Source: Bacteroidota bacterium (GTDB taxonomy: Bacteria > Bacteroidota > Bacteroidia > UKL13-3). From it: a DNA stretch of 64,000 bases. Made by a program: the position numbers and the translations under genes. The notes beneath the pieces are model-generated. The model was not told where the DNA came from. It saw only the letters and a program-made list of their open reading frames with translations, and made no database searches. The stretch lies in contig JAIXWW010000013.1 of the NCBI GenBank assembly GCA_027491085.1, positions 124,001-188,000 of the forward strand, given 5' to 3'. Shown piece after piece: positions 55,435 through 64,000 of the stretch; within the stretch, counting starts at the first letter, position 1; the number at the start of each line of letters is the position of its first letter.

Positions 55435-56514
55435 ATGAACAAAATAATTATATTTTTAATACTTGTATTATTTTTTGCATGCAAAAAAGAGGAAAATACT
55501 AGAGTTATTACAAGTCAATTGGATACCACTTTAACCAATTATAAATGGACTAAGTTTATGGATAAGCAGTTTATTAGTTATTTGGACATTAAAGATATTC
55601 GTTTAATTAATAATAATAGTATTTTAGGCATATTGGGTAATAATGATGTTTACTTTATTGATGAAAATAAAGTGTTAAGTAAACCATTTCAGTATAGAAG
55701 TTTACAATCAGGAACAAATATTCAATCACGTTTTGCAGAGTCTAAAACTACAGATTCTTTGTATGCTTATTTTTTGTATTTGAATACATTTAGAAACAAT
55801 GATAAATCATACAGTCAATTCTTTGTTTCTTACAATTTAACATTTGAAAAAATTTTGCGGTTTGATTATTTCAATAAAAACTATTTTATTGAAGATACTT
55901 CATCGAATATTATTTATGATATCATGATGGAAAACGATGATTATAAGGTGTTTTGGTTTGGTATTGATAAGACAAAAGCATTGGGGTATTCTATTAATTA
56001 TTATAACAATAAAATACTGACCAAATCAATAAAATTAAATATCAATCAGCTTTATACAAAAGCATTTGAATTCAATAACAAGCTTTGCTTTTTTAACGAA
56101 AAAGGGAATAATTTCAGGTATTTTGATATTGCTACTAACCAACTTGATTCTAACCAAACTTTTTCAGCCGATTTTAGATTGATTGGTATTTATAAAAACA
56201 CTGCTTATTTTGAGAAAAAAGCAGATAGATCAATTTATTCAAGCACCAATTTAAAAGACTTCAAAAAAATATATACAGATTTAATTATGGATAATGTTTG
56301 GGCTTATCATAAAGGAAAGTATATCATCTATTCTCAGCAGTTTGAACAAAATACGGTTAGAACACATAATATTTGTTTACTTAATATTGAAACGTTAAAA
56401 GTTGTAACTTTTCCTTGGGATTCTTGGGATGGAGAATCCCAATGTTATTGGGTGATTGGTGATAATTTATATTTGCTAACTGATAATAATGTTTATGGTA
56501 GAAAGTTTTATTAA
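55435..56514 (+). CDS. lipoprotein of unknown function, beta-propeller-like
   Basis: The ATG at 55435 gives a 359-residue lipoprotein (MNKIIIFLILVLFFAC, lipobox Cys16). The reading frame runs open further upstream to 55318, but that part has no signal and crosses the promoter region (TATATTTG at 55402-55409 fits the -7 element). The mature part has repeated strands with Asn/Asp-rich turns (SILGILGNNDVYFIDENK, SYNLTFEKILRFDYFNKN), consistent with a beta-propeller. No named domain is recognised. It stands alone. Confidence 0.65.
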   Translation: MNKIIIFLILVLFFACKKEENTRVITSQLDTTLTNYKWTKFMDKQFISYLDIKDIRLINNNSILGILGNNDVYFIDENKVLSKPFQYRSLQSGTNIQSRFAESKTTDSLYAYFLYLNTFRNNDKSYSQFFVSYNLTFEKILRFDYFNKNYFIEDTSSNIIYDIMMENDDYKVFWFGIDKTKALGYSINYYNNKILTKSIKLNINQLYTKAFEFNNKLCFFNEKGNNFRYFDIATNQLDSNQTFSADFRLIGIYKNTAYFEKKADRSIYSSTNLKDFKKIYTDLIMDNVWAYHKGKYIIYSQQFEQNTVRTHNICLLNIETLKVVTFPWDSWDGESQCYWVIGDNLYLLTDNNVYGRKFY

Positions 56515-56672
56515 ATTTATAAAATGTTTATTAGTAGGATGTTTATTATTTAAAATAGTAGAAAATAATTTTGTTTGAGTTCATTCAGACAGTTATCCTA
56601 TAATCATTTTATAATTATTTGATTAGGTTTGTTTATTGTTTATTTTTATGTAATTATTTGTTATGGTTTTAA

Positions 56673-57128
56673 ATGAAATATATGCGTAATTATTACCTGT
56701 TTTTGATTGTTATTTTAGTGATACATTCTTGTTGTGAGCCTTCCAATAATAATGAAGAAAATTTTCCTATTCAAAAAGATTACAAAGGCATTCGAATTAT
56801 TGTTCAAGCTAAAAATAGCAACAACGAATACATAAATATAAGAACTGATAAAGTTGAATGGCTAGGTGCAAATAGGATTCAAATAATTAATAGTGATACT
56901 ATTTCTTATTTGGAATTAGATATTAAAACCAATCAAACAAAATTTAAAATTATTCATCAACTTGGAATAGATACTTTTATTTTTAATTACGGTTGGAGTC
57001 CTGTAACTCATAGAATGTCTTGTGGAGGCACTAATAAAATGTCAAGAAATATGATCAACCTTTCAGTAACAAGTAATAAAGGAATTGTCAAAGATTCATT
57101 AGGGATTTACCTATTTAAAATTAATTGA
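56673..57128 (+). CDS. small lipoprotein of unknown function
   Basis: A 151-residue lipoprotein; MKYMRNYYLFLIVILVIHSC gives lipobox IHSC (Cys20), with a second Cys right after it. The mature region is beta-rich and has a conspicuous SPVTHRMSCGGTN segment near 110-122. The stop is 1 bp before the next gene, so it is cotranscribed with the barrel protein. The start at 56673 is preceded by a 158-bp AT-rich gap. Function not recognised. Confidence 0.65.
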   Translation: MKYMRNYYLFLIVILVIHSCCEPSNNNEENFPIQKDYKGIRIIVQAKNSNNEYINIRTDKVEWLGANRIQIINSDTISYLELDIKTNQTKFKIIHQLGIDTFIFNYGWSPVTHRMSCGGTNKMSRNMINLSVTSNKGIVKDSLGIYLFKIN

Positions 57129-57129
57129 G

Positions 57130-57789
57130 ATGGGTAAATTCACATTCTTCATCATTTTGTTTTTATTAAGTTTAACTAATTACGCTCAAGTAAAACCCAA
57201 TGTTCCTATGGGTATTGTACCAATACATTTACTTTCTGTCAATTACCGAGTTTTTGAGTTAGCTATTGGTGCCGAATTGAAATATCTTTACTTGAAAAAT
57301 AAGCAAGGTGTTGCACCTGCTTTGGCCGCGGGTTACTCAGCCATTATGAATAATACGAGCTTGAAAAATTCTATTTATAGTGCAAATGGTACTTTCGCTA
57401 AAATTGGAGTGGCACATTATACAAAGTATACCAATAAAAATAAAATAGATAATACCATAATATATATTGGTATAAACACTATTTACTCTTATTCAAATCA
57501 ATTATTCAAACCAACTTTTACCAATCAGTATTGGGGAACTTATCAGGAAGAATATAGTATAAATGATTTCAATTATGGTATTGAAGGCGATATGGGCATC
57601 ATTTTGAAAATTCATCATAAAATATTCATACAGGCGGAAGGCTCTTTAGGGGTAAAAATGTTGAATACGATTAATCCAATTAGAGAGAAATTGTATTCTA
57701 GCGATCCAGATTATTTACCTTACTACACTCCCGGAATGGGTAGGGGAGGATTATTGTTTATCAATGCAAGTATTGGTTTAGGGTATTAG
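57130..57789 (+). CDS. small outer-membrane beta-barrel-like protein
   Basis: A 219-residue protein with a signal peptide (1-20, cleaved after NYAQ). The mature region shows alternating amphipathic strands with aromatic residues and ends GGLLFINASIGLGY, a terminal aromatic typical of barrels inserted by BamA. About eight strands are expected. It is coupled to the upstream lipoprotein gene with a 1-bp gap, so the two may form a complex. No family was recognised. Confidence 0.6.
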   Translation: MGKFTFFIILFLLSLTNYAQVKPNVPMGIVPIHLLSVNYRVFELAIGAELKYLYLKNKQGVAPALAAGYSAIMNNTSLKNSIYSANGTFAKIGVAHYTKYTNKNKIDNTIIYIGINTIYSYSNQLFKPTFTNQYWGTYQEEYSINDFNYGIEGDMGIILKIHHKIFIQAEGSLGVKMLNTINPIREKLYSSDPDYLPYYTPGMGRGGLLFINASIGLGY

Positions 57790-57837
57790 TTTTAAAAACT
57801 TGAAAAGTTAAGTTTTTTCTAAAAGTAATCAATTATT

Positions 57838-57930
57838 AACGTTTCAATTTAATAATCTTCCAATCTCTTCAACCTTATTCACACAATTAACTCAATCAAC
57901 CAATCAACTCCATTAACTTAACCAACCAAA
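57838..57930. repeat. degenerate pyrimidine/AAC-rich short repeat
   Basis: A run of loosely repeated TCAAC/TTAAC units upstream of gcvT, similar in texture to 38281-38341. No fixed period could be defined. Confidence 0.3.
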
Positions 57931-58025
57931 CTCAAAACTAGTATTTATCAAATTTACAACATGGCAATTTTTTAAAGTATTGTATTACTTTCGCCTTTAT
58001 AAAAACTAAAATAATATTTTAACTG

Positions 58026-59102
58026 ATGAAACACGTTGCTTTAAATGATTTGCATGCTGGATTGGGTGCAAAAATGATTGAATTTGCAGGTTATAACATG
58101 CCTGTATTATACACCAATTTAATTCAAGAACATTTAGCTGTTCGCAATTCGGTAGGTGTGTTTGATGTTAGCCACATGGGCGAGTTTATGCTTAAAGGCG
58201 AAAAAGCCTTAGATTTAATTCAATTAGTTACCAGCAACGATGCTTCAAAATTAACCGATGGTAAAGTTCAATACAGTTGCTTACCAAACGATAAGGGTGG
58301 TATTGTAGATGATTTATTGGTATACCGTTGGAGTGCCGATGAGTATTATTTAGTTGTGAATGCATCAAACATTGAAAAAGATTGGAATTGGATAAGCCAA
58401 CACAATACTTTTGGTGTAGAAATGAAAAACATGAGCGATGACATGAGTTTATTTGCAGTTCAAGGTCCTAATGCTATTAAGGCTTTACAAAAACTAACTG
58501 AGGTAAACTTAAGCGCTATGGAATATTACACTTTTTGTGGTGGTACTATGGCTGGTTGCGATGATGTAATTATATCAAACACTGGTTATACTGGTGCAGG
58601 TGGATTTGAAATTTATGTTTGGAATAAAGATGCTAAAAAAATGTGGGATGCCATTTTTGAAGCAGGAAAAGAGTTTGATATCATTCCAGTTGGCTTAGGT
58701 GCGCGTGACACCTTACGTTTAGAAAAAGGTTTTTGTTTGTATGGTAACGATATTAATGATGAAACTAGCCCAATTGAAGCAGGTTTAGGTTGGATTACCA
58801 AATTTACCAAACCATTTATAATGAGCGAACACCACAAAGCTATTAAAGAAAATGGTGCTACTAAAAAATTGGTTGGTTTCGAATTAATTGACCGTGGTAT
58901 TCCTCGCCAACATTACATGATTAAAGATGCTGAAGGAAATACCATAGGTGAAGTTACTTCAGGAACTCAATCGCCAAGCTTAAATAAAGCTATTGGTATG
59001 GGTTATGTAGCAGCTTCGCATAGCAAAGTTGATTCTGAAATTTTCATTGAAATCCGCGAAAAAATGATCAAAGCGAAAGTGGTAAAAATTCCATTTTTAT
59101 AG
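58026..59102 (+). CDS. gcvT: aminomethyltransferase of the glycine cleavage system (T-protein)
   Basis: A 358-residue tetrahydrofolate-dependent enzyme that takes the aminomethyl group from the H-protein to make methylene-THF and ammonia. Family features: [23 protein letters not shown], the folate-site [43 protein letters not shown], and the C-terminal [20 protein letters not shown]. Length is that of bacterial T-proteins. GcvH and GcvP are not adjacent. It ends with a perfect palindromic terminator. Confidence 0.96.
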   Translation: MKHVALNDLHAGLGAKMIEFAGYNMPVLYTNLIQEHLAVRNSVGVFDVSHMGEFMLKGEKALDLIQLVTSNDASKLTDGKVQYSCLPNDKGGIVDDLLVYRWSADEYYLVVNASNIEKDWNWISQHNTFGVEMKNMSDDMSLFAVQGPNAIKALQKLTEVNLSAMEYYTFCGGTMAGCDDVIISNTGYTGAGGFEIYVWNKDAKKMWDAIFEAGKEFDIIPVGLGARDTLRLEKGFCLYGNDINDETSPIEAGLGWITKFTKPFIMSEHHKAIKENGATKKLVGFELIDRGIPRQHYMIKDAEGNTIGEVTSGTQSPSLNKAIGMGYVAASHSKVDSEIFIEIREKMIKAKVVKIPFL

Positions 59103-59114
59103 TATATTATTTAA

Positions 59115-59158
59115 AACAAAAAAGCCCGAAATCAAATTTGATTTCGGGCTTTTTTGTT
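59115..59158 (+). terminator. 44-bp perfect palindrome, terminator of gcvT
   Basis: The 22 bases at 59115-59136 are exactly complementary to 59137-59158. The AAAAAAGCCCGAAATC stem leads into a T tract 12 bp after the stop. Confidence 0.9.
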
Positions 59159-59160
59159 AA

Positions 59161-59268
59161 TAGGCAATAGGCAATTGATAATTAACAATGGATAATTGAC
59201 AAGATGTAATTTGCAATAAGCAATTGACAATAGGCAATTAGCAATTCAACAATTCAACAATTCAACAA
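59161..59268 (+). repeat. heptamer tandem array, 12 units, then three octamers
   Basis: Twelve 7-bp units (59161-59244) such as TAGGCAA, TTGATAA, TTGACAA, TTTGCAA, TAAGCAA and TTAGCAA share the form TNNNCAA, then three exact TTCAACAA units (59245-59268). It lies directly between the gcvT terminator and the 3' end of the lipoprotein gene. The array is strand-biased and in strict phase, similar in type to cyanobacterial short tandem repeats, but of unknown role. Confidence 0.8.
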
Positions 59269-59270
59269 TC

Positions 59271-59813
59271 CTAACTCACTTTCCTTCCTTTAATTTTTTT
59301 CACATTTACATTTTCTTTATTGGCAATTTTGCGCTTGATTAAAATTTTGGCTTCGGCAGCTTTTTCGTCTATTTGGTAACTTACACCTCCATAATTTACA
59401 AAAAGGTTTCCTTCTTCATTTTTAAAACCATCAAGCATATAAATTTTCACATCTAAATCAGGAGTTTTTATTTTTTTAAAAGTTAAATACAATTCGTTAT
59501 TGCTTTCAAATGCAATGTCTAAGGTAGAATCGTTGCTGCGCAAACAAATGCCGGGTGTAAGTTCTTTTATGTTTAAAATTTTTACATTTTTACCTTTATA
59601 ATATTCAATTTTTCCTCCAGAAATTTTAGTGCTGTTAGAGGCAATTTCTCTGCGCATATCAATATTCCTGTCAATATAAAATTGGAGTTTTTCAGGTTTA
59701 ATTTGCTTGAGGTCTAGGTTGTTTCTGAGTGCTTCGTTAAATACAATTTTAGGTGTACAAGCCGAAAAACTAGCTGCAATGGCTAGGAATAAAATAATGT
59801 GTTTGGTTTTCAT
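59271..59813 (-). CDS. lipoprotein of unknown function
   Basis: A 180-residue lipoprotein with lipobox SFSAC (Cys19). The mature region carries KIVFNEALRNNLDL at its start, a mixed alpha/beta body and a very basic C-terminus (ILIKRKIANKENVNVKKIKG). No domain is recognised. It is a single gene; the hepta/octamer array abuts its stop codon. Envelope location is inferred from the lipobox. Confidence 0.65.
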   Translation of the reverse strand: MKTKHIILFLAIAASFSACTPKIVFNEALRNNLDLKQIKPEKLQFYIDRNIDMRREIASNSTKISGGKIEYYKGKNVKILNIKELTPGICLRSNDSTLDIAFESNNELYLTFKKIKTPDLDVKIYMLDGFKNEEGNLFVNYGGVSYQIDEKAAEAKILIKRKIANKENVNVKKIKGRKVS

Positions 59814-60072
59814 AAATATATTTGGTTTAAGTAAAAACCCTTTTTACAACAACCTTGCCATGCCAATATTTTAAACCCAAAAATAAAGTAAGCCGCTTAT
59901 TATGGTGATTAGCGGCTTTTTAATGGTTTGATAAAAAAATGAAAGATAGAAATGAAGTTGGTAATATTGAGTAAATTCAGTGAAAAGACTTAACAAAATT
60001 ATTATTTCAATATTATTCAGTCCAAGAGCCCCAAATTGTTAAGTTATTTTTTTGTGGGATATAAAAGTAATT

Positions 60073-60102
60073 CCAATAAGATGATACAGCTGATCTTATT
60101 GG
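60073..60102. repeat. 10-bp perfect stem-loop
   Basis: CCAATAAGAT at 60073-60082 and its exact complement at 60093-60102 with a 10-nt loop. Intergenic and not near a gene end. Confidence 0.5.
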
Positions 60103-60180
60103 TCGGATGCTTTATAATTATTGGCAACAATAACGCGCTGCTAACCGGAAATAGGTTTTAACCCATTGTATTTATAATTA

Positions 60181-60206
60181 TCTGTGGAATCAGTGTAATC
60201 TGTGGC
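60181..60206 (-). repeat. GCCAC/AGATTA dispersed repeat, inverted half copy
   Basis: The minus strand reads GCCACAGATTACACTGATTC and on to CACAGA, closely matching 11314-11340. It lies 5 bp downstream of the hydrolase gene stop. Confidence 0.65.
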
Positions 60207-60211
60207 TGCGT

Positions 60212-61234
60212 TTATTTGATATGATTCAAAAAATAATTAAAAGCATTGGCCAAACTGGTAATTTCACTAAAAATTTTAAACCCTACTTTCATATCTCCAT
60301 GATCCAGTAAATTGGATACTTCTAAATGCACTTTTGGGTTTTTGTCTTTCAACAATGAATACAATAATATAGACTGAGCAGAAGGAATTACATTATCGTC
60401 TTTTCCATGAATAATGGTAACAGGGCAAGTAATTTTATGCGCATGTTTCGATAAATCGAGTCGTTCCTTCCAAATGGCAAAATCAGGAATTTTTGTCCAA
60501 GCGCGCATAATCACTTCACTTCTGTATTCAGTGTTAAATTTAATTTTGTTATACAAATCAACAGTAGCTTCATCTGTTTGGGTAAGTAGGTTTGGCAGCA
60601 AAGGTACTTGTCTTTTTAAGCCATTATCTGCTAAGGCTGTATGAATTAATGCTTCTAATGCAGGATTCTTTCCCACTTCATATTTCAAGAAATTTTTCAT
60701 TAAAATATGCATGCCATAATCATCTGCATTTTTTTCGTTTGTTAAAGCAAATTGAATGGTAGTTTCAAAATCACAAAAACTACCTATTAAACAAAAAGAG
60801 GAAACACTGTTTACAGGCATTTCGGCAATGGCCAAAGCTGCAATGCCAGCAGTAAAAGAAGGCGCAAATACAGCAGGACAAAACTTGTTTGGGTTCAAAA
60901 ATGAATCTTCCGTAATTTGATTAATAACCTCTTTCACTTCATCAATACCTGATGGATGAATCAGCAAGGCATCAATGGTATTTATTTTGGGCGTTATTAC
61001 ACGGTATCCTAATTTTGCAAAGGTATTATTCACCACCGCTATGCGTTTATCTTGATAGCCATGCATAGAAAAGCCAGTAAGAGAAATAATGAGTCCTTTT
61101 TCCTTTTTTGCAGGTTTATATAAAAGCAGAAGTGTTTTACCACTTGAAAGCGTCAGTTCACGTTCCTCACCACTCTTATTATTTTTGAGCAATGAAGTAT
61201 TTACAATAAATTGAAGACCTGCTATCATTGCCAT
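60212..61234 (-). CDS. alpha/beta hydrolase family protein
   Basis: A 340-residue protein with the alpha/beta hydrolase frame: KGLIISLTGFSMHGYQD near the oxyanion region, VFAPSFTAGIAAL in the nucleophile-elbow position (the Ser lies in PSFTAG, not the usual GxSxG), the acid in IIHGKDDNVIP and a late His in LLDHGDMK. The N-terminus is weakly hydrophobic but not a clear signal. Because the elbow is atypical, activity is uncertain. It stands alone, with dispersed repeats on both sides. Confidence 0.72.
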   Translation of the reverse strand: MAMIAGLQFIVNTSLLKNNKSGEERELTLSSGKTLLLLYKPAKKEKGLIISLTGFSMHGYQDKRIAVVNNTFAKLGYRVITPKINTIDALLIHPSGIDEVKEVINQITEDSFLNPNKFCPAVFAPSFTAGIAALAIAEMPVNSVSSFCLIGSFCDFETTIQFALTNEKNADDYGMHILMKNFLKYEVGKNPALEALIHTALADNGLKRQVPLLPNLLTQTDEATVDLYNKIKFNTEYRSEVIMRAWTKIPDFAIWKERLDLSKHAHKITCPVTIIHGKDDNVIPSAQSILLYSLLKDKNPKVHLEVSNLLDHGDMKVGFKIFSEITSLANAFNYFLNHIK

Positions 61235-61470
61235 TAATATTGATTTACGAATAAAATTAAACTAAAAAAGATGCTAAAGTTTTTACCAATAGTTTTTAAA
61301 TTCATTTGCTTTTTTGATTTGTAACTACAAACGCAATAACATGATTTTATTTCAGTTTACTAGGTTTTATGAAAAATAATAACAATTCAATAATCAAAGA
61401 GAAATGGTTATAATTGGAAGTGCTGTGTCAATATAATTGATACATACATTTTATAATTCTCAAAAAAATT

Positions 61471-61560
61471 GGGCTTTAGCCCTTAGAAAATAATTTGCCT
61501 TATAAATAAATTGAAATGGGTTTTAACCCATTCTTAGAAGAAAAATGAGTTTAACTCATT
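61471..61560. repeat. cluster of three short palindromes (GGGCTTTAGCCC type)
   Basis: GGGCTTTAGCCC (61471-61482), AATGGGTTTTAACCCATT (61515-61532) and AATGAGTTTAACTCATT (61544-61560) all have the form NNGGNTTTANCCNN. A related copy is at 60151-60167. Such GGGCTNNAGCCC palindromes are common between genes in Bacteroidota. Confidence 0.6.
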
Positions 61561-61585
61561 AGGTATAATTATCAATAAATTTATA

Positions 61586-61596
61586 CAATCTGTGGC
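61586..61596 (-). repeat. GCCAC/AGATTA dispersed repeat stub
   Basis: CAATCTGTGGC is the inverted end of the dispersed repeat, 15 bp downstream of the minus-strand GT gene's stop. Confidence 0.4.
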
Positions 61597-61610
61597 TGGA
61601 AAATAAGTTG

Positions 61611-62351
61611 TTATTTATGCCTAAACCAGCAACTATTGTTATTACTTTCATACCCTTTAAATATAGTATTTACCGGAGCTCCATGAATTAACTGATTGTT
61701 AAATTGATTGCGAGCTATGTAATTTAATGCACCCATATCCCCTGTATAAGCTGTCTTATTATTTTGGTTAAAATGGCTATGAAAATTCACCAATTCATTC
61801 AGCAAAGCGGTCATGGTAGTTATGCTTCCACCTATTATTCCGCAATTGAGTAAAGTATCATTAGCAAATTTTTCTTCGTATGCTGTAAAAGCTGCTATTT
61901 GATTTCTAAAATGGGTTGAATGTTGCATCATCCATTCATTATTTAAAGTAGTTGGTTCATCGCCACAAAATAATGCTTTGGGATTGTTTTTAAACAATGG
62001 CTGCTCAAAAGGATTAATTATCACTTCTACATCAGTACTATCAGTTATAAAAAGCGATTCAATTTCGTGGTGATTTTTCATTAAAAAATCCAAATAAACA
62101 AAATACCTATATACACTTAAGTTGTAATTTGGATTATATGTTACCTCTTCAAAAGAAATAAACTCATTACTGTATTTGGCCACCGTTTCAGCTGAAAAGC
62201 TATTATGAAAGATAATTCCATGAAGTTTTAAAGCAGTAATGGAATTTGCCCATTTTTCAATTAACATATAATCATCATTGGGTAATATTTCCGAACGGTT
62301 CACATCGTATACACCAGTAAAAAGACAAGCAAAAATATATTGTTTATACAT
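61611..62351 (-). CDS. GT-A-like putative glycosyltransferase
   Basis: A 246-residue protein with no signal peptide. The fold appears to be GT-A: FACLFTGVYDVNRS near the start, a DxD-like pair in FITDSTDVEVI near 110, NPKALFCGDEPTT, the substrate NCGIIGGS and DMGALNYIARN near the end. This set resembles nucleotide-diphospho-sugar transferase folds, but I cannot name the family. It is 20 bp downstream of a GT2 gene on the same strand, which supports a role in glycan synthesis. Confidence 0.68.
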   Translation of the reverse strand: MYKQYIFACLFTGVYDVNRSEILPNDDYMLIEKWANSITALKLHGIIFHNSFSAETVAKYSNEFISFEEVTYNPNYNLSVYRYFVYLDFLMKNHHEIESLFITDSTDVEVIINPFEQPLFKNNPKALFCGDEPTTLNNEWMMQHSTHFRNQIAAFTAYEEKFANDTLLNCGIIGGSITTMTALLNELVNFHSHFNQNNKTAYTGDMGALNYIARNQFNNQLIHGAPVNTIFKGYESNNNSCWFRHK

Positions 62352-62371
62352 TTGTATTTAGTTTATTCAGC

Positions 62372-63013
62372 CTATAAAATGCTGTTTTTTAATTTGGCAC
62401 AAGTGCTATTTGGAATGTTACGATAATAAATATAAGTACGAAGATCAACCTTTTTAACAATATAATTATTGGAAACCCTTTCATAAAAATTTGCATCAGC
62501 ACCATACATAGTATAAAAAGGATTGTTTACAAATACTTCTCTTTTGCCAAAAAGCGTTGCAAACAAAATACAATCATCTACATGAATTACTTTCGATGTA
62601 TCTAACCTATCTGGAATATAATAATCTGCTTCATCATCAACTATAGTTTGTGTTTTTGATGCAATTAAATCAGCATATTGCATTTGTTCCAAACATCTTC
62701 TTAAGTGATTGGGTTTAAATTCGTCATCGGCATCTATAATGGTAATGAATTGGCCGCTGCTTTTTATAATGCCACGGTTTATTGATTCAGCCTGTCCGCA
62801 GTTTGGATGATAAATATAAGTGATAATGGATGGAAATAAAGAAGTGTAAATAACCATTTCATGCTGGTATTGATTATCGCTTCCATCATCCATAATAATG
62901 AGTTCAAAATCTTGCATGTTTTGTTTCAATACCGAATTTATAGCTCGCTTTACCAATTCAAATGGAGTATTGTAAACGGCTAATAATACAGATACCAAAG
63001 GTTTTTTTAACAT
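62372..63013 (-). CDS. family 2 glycosyltransferase
   Basis: A 213-residue GT2 domain with LVSVLLAVYNTPFELVKRA at the start, the UDP-binding IIMDDGSDN near 39-47, the acceptor CGQAESINRGI and the metal motif IIDADDEF near 91-98. The C-terminus is short and has no membrane segment, so it is probably cytoplasmic and works on a lipid- or glycan-linked acceptor. It is the first gene of a two-gene glycosyltransferase operon. Donor and acceptor sugars are unknown. Confidence 0.88.
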   Translation of the reverse strand: MLKKPLVSVLLAVYNTPFELVKRAINSVLKQNMQDFELIIMDDGSDNQYQHEMVIYTSLFPSIITYIYHPNCGQAESINRGIIKSSGQFITIIDADDEFKPNHLRRCLEQMQYADLIASKTQTIVDDEADYYIPDRLDTSKVIHVDDCILFATLFGKREVFVNNPFYTMYGADANFYERVSNNYIVKKVDLRTYIYYRNIPNSTCAKLKNSIL

Positions 63014-63223
63014 GAAAACAAAAGATTTTGAATGGCGAAAGTAAGTTCATTTTTATTGGTAATGATTACTTTTACCTTAAATTAATATGATTTTTATAGA
63101 TGAAAAATTGGTTCAGGGAATAGTATTTAAATGTTGTATGTTTTTATAATGCCTGCTTTTATATCAAATGAAATTGTTTTAACCCATTTGTAAAAAACAA
63201 TTCCAATCACTTATTTTTACCAC

Positions 63224-64000
63224 ATGAAGTTTTTAGTATTCCTGTTTATATTTATTTCATTTTATGCATCGGCTCAATACGATGAAAAGGGTTTAATTAC
63301 TAAAGCTATTATTGGCGAAATTGGCAAACCTGAAATTGGTAACTACTACTTACCTGCCTATAAAGAAGTTGCAGTTTACAGTGCACCAAGCACCAAATCA
63401 AAGGCATCTTACAAAACCAAATCGTTCAAAGATTCGCTAAAAGTATTGGAAATACTAAACACCCAAGTGGTTTTAAAAAGGGTATATGGCTACTGGTGTA
63501 AAGTCAGTTTTCCGTTTAATGGCAAGCGATTTATTGGTTATGTTCCTAGTCAGTTTTTAGCTACTAATTACTTAAATCATTATAATACAAGGTATTTATT
63601 ATTGGTTGATAAATATGCTAACAACCAATTTATATTGAACTTAAAAATACTTAAAAACTTTCAAATGGTGGGCTTTTATGCCTTTAATCCTAGCACAAGT
63701 TATAGTTATTATCCAATAGAAAGCGATACCATTAATGCTGCCTTGAACGGTTATTTAGATATGGCATTATTTAATAACAAAGGTTTGAATAGCGTAGATA
63801 ATATTATAAGGGTAACTACTGGAATTGATGCTTGTGGTTATTGGAATGGTAGTCAATATTTATTGCTGAAAAATTTTAAAGTAAAAGCACAAATAGAGGA
63901 TGGAGGTGTTGCCGATGGAGATGTTTATTCGGATGTTTATGAAATTACTTTTCCAGATACATTAGGTCAACCCAATAACCTTTTAAAAAATTATTATCAT
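63224..64000 (+). CDS. secreted SH3-like domain protein, C-terminus beyond the window
   Basis: The frame is open from ATG 63224 to the window edge (259 codons). A signal peptide (1-18, cleaved after YASAQ) precedes a region with a bacterial SH3-like fold: YLPAYKEVAVYSAPSTKSKA, VYGYWCKVSF and FIGYVPSQFLA (about 38-115). The rest shows no recognised domain. SH3b modules bind peptidoglycan or peptides, so an envelope role is inferred. The real C-terminus and any further domains lie outside the window. Confidence 0.7.
   Translation, partial: MKFLVFLFIFISFYASAQYDEKGLITKAIIGEIGKPEIGNYYLPAYKEVAVYSAPSTKSKASYKTKSFKDSLKVLEILNTQVVLKRVYGYWCKVSFPFNGKRFIGYVPSQFLATNYLNHYNTRYLLLVDKYANNQFILNLKILKNFQMVGFYAFNPSTSYSYYPIESDTINAALNGYLDMALFNNKGLNSVDNIIRVTTGIDACGYWNGSQYLLLKNFKVKAQIEDGGVADGDVYSDVYEITFPDTLGQPNNLLKNYYH

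Larger units (their letters stand above)
59814..60211. other. 398-bp intergenic region with several short repeats
   Basis: Holds three hairpins and repeat fragments but no gene: AAGCCGCT/AGCGGCTT (59890-59918) followed by a T tract, CCAATAAGAT/ATCTTATTGG (60073-60102), ATAGGTTTTAACCCATT (60151-60167) and a GCCAC repeat (60181-60206). Confidence 0.6.
61235..61610. other. 376-bp intergenic region with palindromic repeats
   Basis: Contains the three short palindromes listed at 61471-61560 and a GCCAC stub at 61586-61596. No gene or RNA was recognised. Confidence 0.55.

Overview
The window is AT-rich chromosomal DNA from a member of the Bacteroidota. Support comes from several secreted proteins ending in type IX secretion (T9SS) C-terminal sorting domains (YPNP motif, then G-[IVL]-Y near the end), outer-membrane-type lipoproteins, a MutS2/Smr protein, a signal peptide-bearing KatG, weak or absent Shine-Dalgarno sequences, and promoters of the Bacteroidota type (TTG/TTTG, 18-20 bp, TAnnTTTG). 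Genus cannot be fixed from the sequence; an environmental Chitinophagales- or Sphingobacteriales-like lineage is a guess.

Layout. 0-7 kb: a DUF5679-like fragment, a small Cys-rich CWC protein, mutS2, then a two-gene signalling operon (NarL/LuxR-type regulator plus a 1023-residue beta-propeller/Y_Y_Y histidine kinase). 7-22 kb: an exported-protein region with a three-gene operon (Kazal-like protein plus two paralogous choice-of-anchor-B proteins), a LamG/Ig protein, an SBBP beta-propeller protein and an endonuclease I with a dockerin-like tail, interleaved with a histidine phosphatase, a GIY-YIG cassette, a prolyl oligopeptidase and a DOPA-dioxygenase-like enzyme. 23-32 kb: tRNA-Gly/tRNA-Leu, an alpha/beta hydrolase, ftsE, an OmpA/TPR lipoprotein, divergent oxyR/katG and pdhB. 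32-39 kb: a GT2-sugar transferase fusion, an EEP phosphatase, RNase Z, a methyltransferase and a parD/parE locus whose toxin is frameshifted. 39-47 kb: an orphan LytTR regulator and a tetR-tolC-MFP-RND efflux operon. 47-64 kb: tryptophan 2,3-dioxygenase, small ligand-binding proteins, hydrolases, hflX, gcvT, several lipoproteins of unknown function, two glycosyltransferases and a partial SH3-like secreted protein.

Most of the window is ordinary housekeeping and envelope biology. The least explained material is intergenic. A GIY-YIG nuclease gene is bracketed by 23-bp imperfect terminal inverted repeats, each able to fold as GTC plus a small hairpin, with differences that keep the stems paired; this looks like a small mobile unit comparable in layout to REP/RAYT pairs. 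In addition there are degenerate heptamer tandem repeats at three loci, a dispersed GCCAC-AGATTA palindromic family, and very long perfect palindromes between convergent genes. No prophage, CRISPR array, rRNA or classical insertion sequence was seen.
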